Positions 59,936-64,000 of a DNA stretch of 64,000 nucleotides are shown in pieces. The notes below the pieces were generated by a model, which saw only the letters and a list, made by a program, of their open reading frames with translations, was not told the DNA's origin and searched no databases. Positions within the stretch are counted from its first letter, which is position 1, and every line of letters begins with the position of its first letter. The stretch is from Microthrixaceae bacterium (GTDB taxonomy: Bacteria; Actinomycetota; Acidimicrobiia; Acidimicrobiales; Microtrichaceae): contig JAMLGM010000001.1 in the NCBI GenBank assembly GCA_023957975.1, positions 372,001 to 436,000 on the forward strand. The letters run 5' to 3'. The translations under genes were made by a program, and so were the position numbers.

Positions 59936-61999
59936 ATGCCGACCAAGTCCGAACTCGAGGCCGAACAGGCGTACATCGACCGTGCGTATGACTGCCTCGA
60001 GCGGACGCGGGAGCGTGCCCGCTCGGTCGGCAGCGACCCCGAAGCGGATCGGGGTGGAACTTTTCAGGCGCGCTACGAACGCGACGTGCTCATCGAACGC
60101 GCTCAGCATCGGCTCGCCCAGACCGACCTTGGCGACCAGTCGTTGTGCTTCGGGCGGATCGACCTCGAATCGGGCGAGCGGTACTACATCGGTCGCATAG
60201 CGGTCAGCGACGAACGTGCCGAACCGGTCGTGGTCGACTGGCGCGCGCCGGTTTCCGAGCCCTTCTACCGAGCTACCGGCAACGATCCGATGGGGTTGTC
60301 ACGGCGTCGCCACTTCGCATCGTCGGGCAAGGTGCTGCGGGGCATCGAGGACGAGTTCTTCGGCGAGGCCCGCGACCGTCTCGGCGACGGTCGGGTCAAC
60401 GGTGAGGGCGCATTGATCAGCGCGCTCGAGACCGCACGGTCGGGCAAGTTGGGCGACATCGTCGCGACGATCCAGGGCGAGCAGGACGAGGTCATTCGTG
60501 CGCCGCTTTCCGGGGTGTTGGTCGTGCAGGGTGGGCCGGGCACCGGAAAGACGGTCGTCGCACTGCACCGGGCTGCGTACCTGCTCTACACCCACCGCTT
60601 CCCCCTCGAAGGCCAAGGCGTGTTGGTGCTCGGTCCGAACCGTCTGTTCCTCTCCTATATCGAGCAGGTATTGCCCTCCCTCGGCGAGGCTGGGGTCGAG
60701 ATCGCCGTCATCGCCGATCTGGTTCCGAACGTTCGGGCGACCGGGTTCGACCCGCCGGAGGCGGCCCGCCTCAAGGGCGACCTTCGCATGTGCAATGTGA
60801 TCGCCAAGGCGGTGCGCGATCGTCAACGTCCGTTGCGCGAGACCGCGGTCATCCCGCTCGGGGTCGAACGCCTCCGCATCACCCCGGAGGACACCCGCGA
60901 GTTGATCTCGCAGACGCGGCGGCGCTCCCGCACCCACAACGGTGGCCGAAAGGCGTTCTTGGAGGGGTTCTACGCGCTGGTGGCGTCGAAGATGCGCGAG
61001 CCGCTCGACCCCGGCGTCGTACGCGACCGGATCCGGTCCTTGCCCGAGACGCGCGAGATCGTCGAACGGGTCTGGCCGACGTTGTCGCCGGCGCAACTAC
61101 TGAACGACCTGTTTTCCTCGAAAGGCCTGACTCGTCTCGCCGCCAACAAGTGGTTGAGCGACACCGAGCAACTGCTGTTGTTGCGTTCCCGGGCCGACGA
61201 CGCGGACGACATCGTCTGGAGCGTTCACGATGTCCCGTTGCTCGACGAAGCGCTCGAACTGCTCGGGCCGCGACCCAAATTCCGCGAGACCGAGACCGTA
61301 CGAACCTATGGTCATATCGTCGTCGACGAGGCCCAGGACCTGTCGCCGATGGAGTTGCGGGTCATCGATCGGCGATCGCTGAACGGCTCGATGACGATCG
61401 TGGGCGACATCGCTCAAGCGACCTCGGCCTCCGCCCATGACAGTTGGGACTCGGTGCTGGCCAACCTGCCGGCCAAGCGCTCACCTCGGTTCACCGAGCT
61501 CGCTATCGGATACCGGGTGCCGGCGCCGGCGATGGAACTGGCGAGTCGCGTGCTTCGCCTCGCGGCCCCCGGTCTGCGCCCACCGAGGTCGATCCGAGAG
61601 GTCGGCGACGAGCCGATCATCGAGGCGACTACCGTCGACAGGTTCGCCGAGGCCTTGGCTACCGCGGTCCGACGCGAGGTCGCGGAAATCGGCGCAGGAA
61701 GCGTCGCAGTGATTTGCGCCACCTCGTGGATCGCCCGCGTCGAGGACGCATTGACGTCGGGAGGAGTCGACTTCGGGCGGGCGCACCGCGGGCGATTCGA
61801 CCACCAGGTCACGGTCGCACCGATCACGCTGGTGAAGGGGTTGGAGTTGGACGCCACGATCGTGATCGAGCCCGAGGCGGTGCTCGACCAGGAGTTCCGG
61901 GGCGCGCAGGCGCTGTATGTGGGGCTCACCCGCGCGACCAAGCGGTTGTCGTTGCTGCACGTCGGCCCGCTCCCCGACGTGCTCGTCGAACCGCTCTAG
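59936..61999 (+). CDS. HelD/UvrD-like superfamily 1 helicase
   Basis: 687 aa. An N-terminal helical arm rich in E/R (about 5-60) leads to the Walker A GGPGTGKTVVALHRA near 200. Walker B is VVDEAQDLSPMEL near 460. Motif III is SMTIVGDIAQ, motif V is TLVKGLELDATIV and motif VI is YVGLTRATKRLSLL. The arm and length match the HelD group, which strips stalled RNA polymerase from DNA. Genes of this group are widespread in actinobacteria. It faces the hemE gene. Confidence 0.86.
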   Translation: MPTKSELEAEQAYIDRAYDCLERTRERARSVGSDPEADRGGTFQARYERDVLIERAQHRLAQTDLGDQSLCFGRIDLESGERYYIGRIAVSDERAEPVVVDWRAPVSEPFYRATGNDPMGLSRRRHFASSGKVLRGIEDEFFGEARDRLGDGRVNGEGALISALETARSGKLGDIVATIQGEQDEVIRAPLSGVLVVQGGPGTGKTVVALHRAAYLLYTHRFPLEGQGVLVLGPNRLFLSYIEQVLPSLGEAGVEIAVIADLVPNVRATGFDPPEAARLKGDLRMCNVIAKAVRDRQRPLRETAVIPLGVERLRITPEDTRELISQTRRRSRTHNGGRKAFLEGFYALVASKMREPLDPGVVRDRIRSLPETREIVERVWPTLSPAQLLNDLFSSKGLTRLAANKWLSDTEQLLLLRSRADDADDIVWSVHDVPLLDEALELLGPRPKFRETETVRTYGHIVVDEAQDLSPMELRVIDRRSLNGSMTIVGDIAQATSASAHDSWDSVLANLPAKRSPRFTELAIGYRVPAPAMELASRVLRLAAPGLRPPRSIREVGDEPIIEATTVDRFAEALATAVRREVAEIGAGSVAVICATSWIARVEDALTSGGVDFGRAHRGRFDHQVTVAPITLVKGLELDATIVIEPEAVLDQEFRGAQALYVGLTRATKRLSLLHVGPLPDVLVEPL

Positions 62000-62039
62000 C
62001 CGCTCGCCGGTTCGCCCGATCGGTCGGCCGCTCGCCGAC

Positions 62040-63578
62040 CTAGCCGTTTGCCCCGCGCAGCCAATAGGCCAACGAGGCCGCGAGCGGGTTGTCGTCGAGC
62101 GTGGTCTCGACATCGAAGCGCACCACCGGGCGCGAGCCGTTGCCGGGCAGATGCGGCCAGGAGTCGAGTGATGCGATCGAGGGGATGCCGTCACGGGCGA
62201 AGGTTGCCCAGGCGTTCGACATGGCATCGGCGACCTGCTGAGGTGGCTCGGGTCCGAACAGCGGCGCCAGGCGGGTGTCGTGCAGTTGCGAGAACACGAA
62301 CGGCAACTCCACCGCGTGTGCCGCCCCGAGCATCGGGCTCTCCCAATCGAACTGGTATTGCCACACCGGAGCGTGTGACGAATGTGCGGCAGCCAATTCG
62401 GCGGTCGGTACTCGAAAGACGATGTCGGTAATGATCGCGCATTCGAGCTCGGCGGGTGACGCCTCGGGATGATCGATGCGATAGGCCTCGATGAGGGTGG
62501 CGGCGTCGGCCCCGAGCAGGGTGGCGCGCTCGACGAGTTGTTCCTCGGTCTCAGCGCCCGGCATGAGGAGCGCGAACAGACGCCACTCGTCGCGGTTGTG
62601 TCCGATCACCAGCGGGACACCGGCTGCGGCGCCTTGGGCGATCGCGGCCAGCGGGTCGGTCGGAACGGCGTGGCCGTCGCGGACCGGTCGAAAGGCCATG
62701 GCAGCGAGAAGTTCGCCCGATTCGGCGAGGGTGGCGTTGGGGTTTCCCCATCGCTGGGCCATGATCGTCGCGTGGACTGCGAGCAGGTCGGCGAGGGGCG
62801 CGTTCTGGGCTTCGGTGACGCTCGACCACCCGCCAAGGCGCATCACCTCGGCACCTTCGGTCCTAGCGAATTCGAGGTCGCGGGCGGCATTCACGCCACC
62901 GGACTGACAGATCGCTCGGTGGAAGAGCCCGTCGGTGAGCGAGGAACTCATGAGCAGCGAGGTGCTCATCGACCCGGCCGACTCGCCGAACACGGTCACG
63001 TTGTCGGGGTCGCCACCGAAGCCGGCGATGTTGGTCTGCACCCATCGCAGCGCCTCGATCTGGTCGAGTAGGCCGGCGTTGCCGGAACCGAGGAACTCGT
63101 CGTCGAGACCACTGAGTTCGAGGAACCCGAGCGGGCCGAGGCGGTAGTTGATCGAGACGAACACTGCCCCCTGTTTGGCGAACGCGGTGCCGTCGTAGAT
63201 CGAGGTCGACCCGCTGCCCATCTCGAAAGCGCCGCCGTGAATCCAGAACATGACGGGCAGTGCCTCGTCGCCGCTGAGTCCGGGATCGGGGGTGTAGATG
63301 TTCAGCCTCAGGCAGTCCTCGCTCTGCGGTTCCGGTTCGAGGCCGAACAGCAGGTCCATGAACGAGGGGTTCTGCGGTGCGATCGGACCGAATTCGGTGG
63401 CGTCGAAGACGCCCTGCCAGGGGTTTCGGGGTTGTGGTGCACGGAAGCGAAGCGCCCCGACCGGCGCCTCGGCGTAGGGGATGCCGGCGAATCGGGCGAC
63501 CCCGTCGAGCCACTGCCCCCGCACCGTTCCGGCCGCGGTGTCGACCGTGAGTGTGCTGTGATCCTGCTGGGTGGTCAT
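62040..63578 (-). CDS. Type B carboxylesterase
   Basis: 512 aa alpha/beta hydrolase. An IPYAEAPVGALRFRAPQP opening, the oxyanion HGGAFEMGS, the nucleophile elbow GESAGSMS near 195, and a C-terminal VELPFVFSQLHD give the catalytic Ser-Glu-His layout; the His is likely in the FARDGIPS-type end region. No signal peptide. Substrate is not readable. ATGA overlap with the dtxR-type gene. Confidence 0.88.
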   Translation of the reverse strand: MTTQQDHSTLTVDTAAGTVRGQWLDGVARFAGIPYAEAPVGALRFRAPQPRNPWQGVFDATEFGPIAPQNPSFMDLLFGLEPEPQSEDCLRLNIYTPDPGLSGDEALPVMFWIHGGAFEMGSGSTSIYDGTAFAKQGAVFVSINYRLGPLGFLELSGLDDEFLGSGNAGLLDQIEALRWVQTNIAGFGGDPDNVTVFGESAGSMSTSLLMSSSLTDGLFHRAICQSGGVNAARDLEFARTEGAEVMRLGGWSSVTEAQNAPLADLLAVHATIMAQRWGNPNATLAESGELLAAMAFRPVRDGHAVPTDPLAAIAQGAAAGVPLVIGHNRDEWRLFALLMPGAETEEQLVERATLLGADAATLIEAYRIDHPEASPAELECAIITDIVFRVPTAELAAAHSSHAPVWQYQFDWESPMLGAAHAVELPFVFSQLHDTRLAPLFGPEPPQQVADAMSNAWATFARDGIPSIASLDSWPHLPGNGSRPVVRFDVETTLDDNPLAASLAYWLRGANG

Positions 63579-64000
63579 GGACCGATGCTTACCAGAATCC
63601 GTTCGCTCGCGAAGGCTCCGAGCGCGACGGTGGCCCCGGCGATCTCGACGACCTGTTCACCTCGGAGTCCGCTCGACACCACGGTTCCCTGCTTGCCGGG
63701 TTGCAGCGAGTGGTCCTCGAGGAAGTCCAACATGCCGTCGGCAAATTCGAGTTCTTCGGGGATTCGACGCACCGTGAACGTCGTGCCGACGGGCAGGTTG
63801 GCCAACGCGATGGTCTCGGGGGGGCGATAGTTCGATCCCGGGATCGGGTTGCCGTGCGGGCAGGTCGACGGGTTTCCCAGCAGCTCGGCGAGGCGTTCCT
63901 CGACGAGTGGGCTGATGACGTGTTCCCACTTGCCGGCCTCTTCGTGCGCGAGCGCCCAACTGAGTCCCAACACGTCGGTGAGCATGCGTTCGGCCAGCCG
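63575..64000 (-). CDS. DtxR-family metal-dependent regulator (3' part)
   Basis: Only the C-terminal ~141 codons lie in the window; the frame is open to base 64000 so the winged-helix DNA-binding domain is outside. Seen are ERMLTDVLGLSWALAHEEAGKWEHVIS (dimerisation and metal-site residues), CPHGNPIPG and a terminal SH3-like FeoA segment. Such proteins repress iron or manganese uptake genes. Being first in a pair with the esterase suggests shared regulation. Confidence 0.88.
   Translation of the reverse strand, partial: RLAERMLTDVLGLSWALAHEEAGKWEHVISPLVEERLAELLGNPSTCPHGNPIPGSNYRPPETIALANLPVGTTFTVRRIPEELEFADGMLDFLEDHSLQPGKQGTVVSSGLRGEQVVEIAGATVALGAFASERILVSIGP

Overview
The window is a high-GC, densely coded chromosomal segment from an actinobacterium. 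Four things point to class Acidimicrobiia (Ilumatobacter/Iamia-like): the DtxR, ClpS-DUF2017 and coproporphyrin-type heme gene sets, a caa3 oxidase with a CtaF-type subunit IV, abundant GTG starts, and many TANNNT -10 boxes only 6-8 nt before start codons. The class is an inference from gene content. I see no phage, insertion sequence or CRISPR array.

Layout. (1) 1-9797: purine genes purE(partial)-purB-purC-purS-purQ, then a reversed small basic protein, then purL-purF-purM-pyrE. Together they hold the full PurS/PurQ/PurL amidotransferase set. (2) 9889-11806: an ACT-domain malic enzyme and tRNA-Phe, tRNA-Asp and tRNA-Glu. (3) 11858-16149: kup, then ctaA(COX15)-clpS-DUF2017. (4) 16255-24823: ctaB and a cytochrome oxidase operon. 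A subunit I paralog without copper and heme a3 ligands, a subunit III paralog and an unknown membrane protein come before a normal ctaC(cytochrome c fusion)-ctaD-ctaE-ctaF set. (5) 24886-32095: an ABC exporter pair with a HAD phosphatase, a lipoprotein pair, serS-pdxH, a solute-binding lipoprotein and a DUF1269 protein. (6) 32117-43001: dnaJ(cbpA-like), then a complete Wadjet plasmid-defence operon jetABCD with 4-nt overlaps, a conserved hypothetical gene 9 nt behind it, and glnD.

(7) 43033-51432: PAC2 protein, GNAT acetyltransferase, a sugar-dehydrogenase-like lipoprotein, tesB, gtrA plus a methyltransferase, and a four-gene surface-glycan or lipid-type operon (GT4 glycosyltransferase, methyltransferase, alpha/alpha-barrel protein, small membrane protein). 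(8) 51636-54871: two secreted proteins sharing a related N-terminal domain, one with 15 exact TTAAP repeats. (9) 54929-59799: hemE-cpfC-cgoX followed by an Lnt-like protein whose catalytic cysteine position is serine. (10) 59936-64000: a HelD-type helicase, a carboxylesterase and the C-terminal part of a DtxR-family regulator that runs off the edge.

How they fit together. Regions 3, 4 and 9 jointly support aerobic respiration: heme synthesis, heme O/A conversion and oxidase structure. Region 1 supplies IMP and orotidylate precursors. Region 6 is the only recognisable defence locus. The most unusual items are the inactive-looking oxidase subunit pair, the Ser-for-Cys Lnt, the secreted TTAAP pair, and the widespread leaderless promoter architecture.
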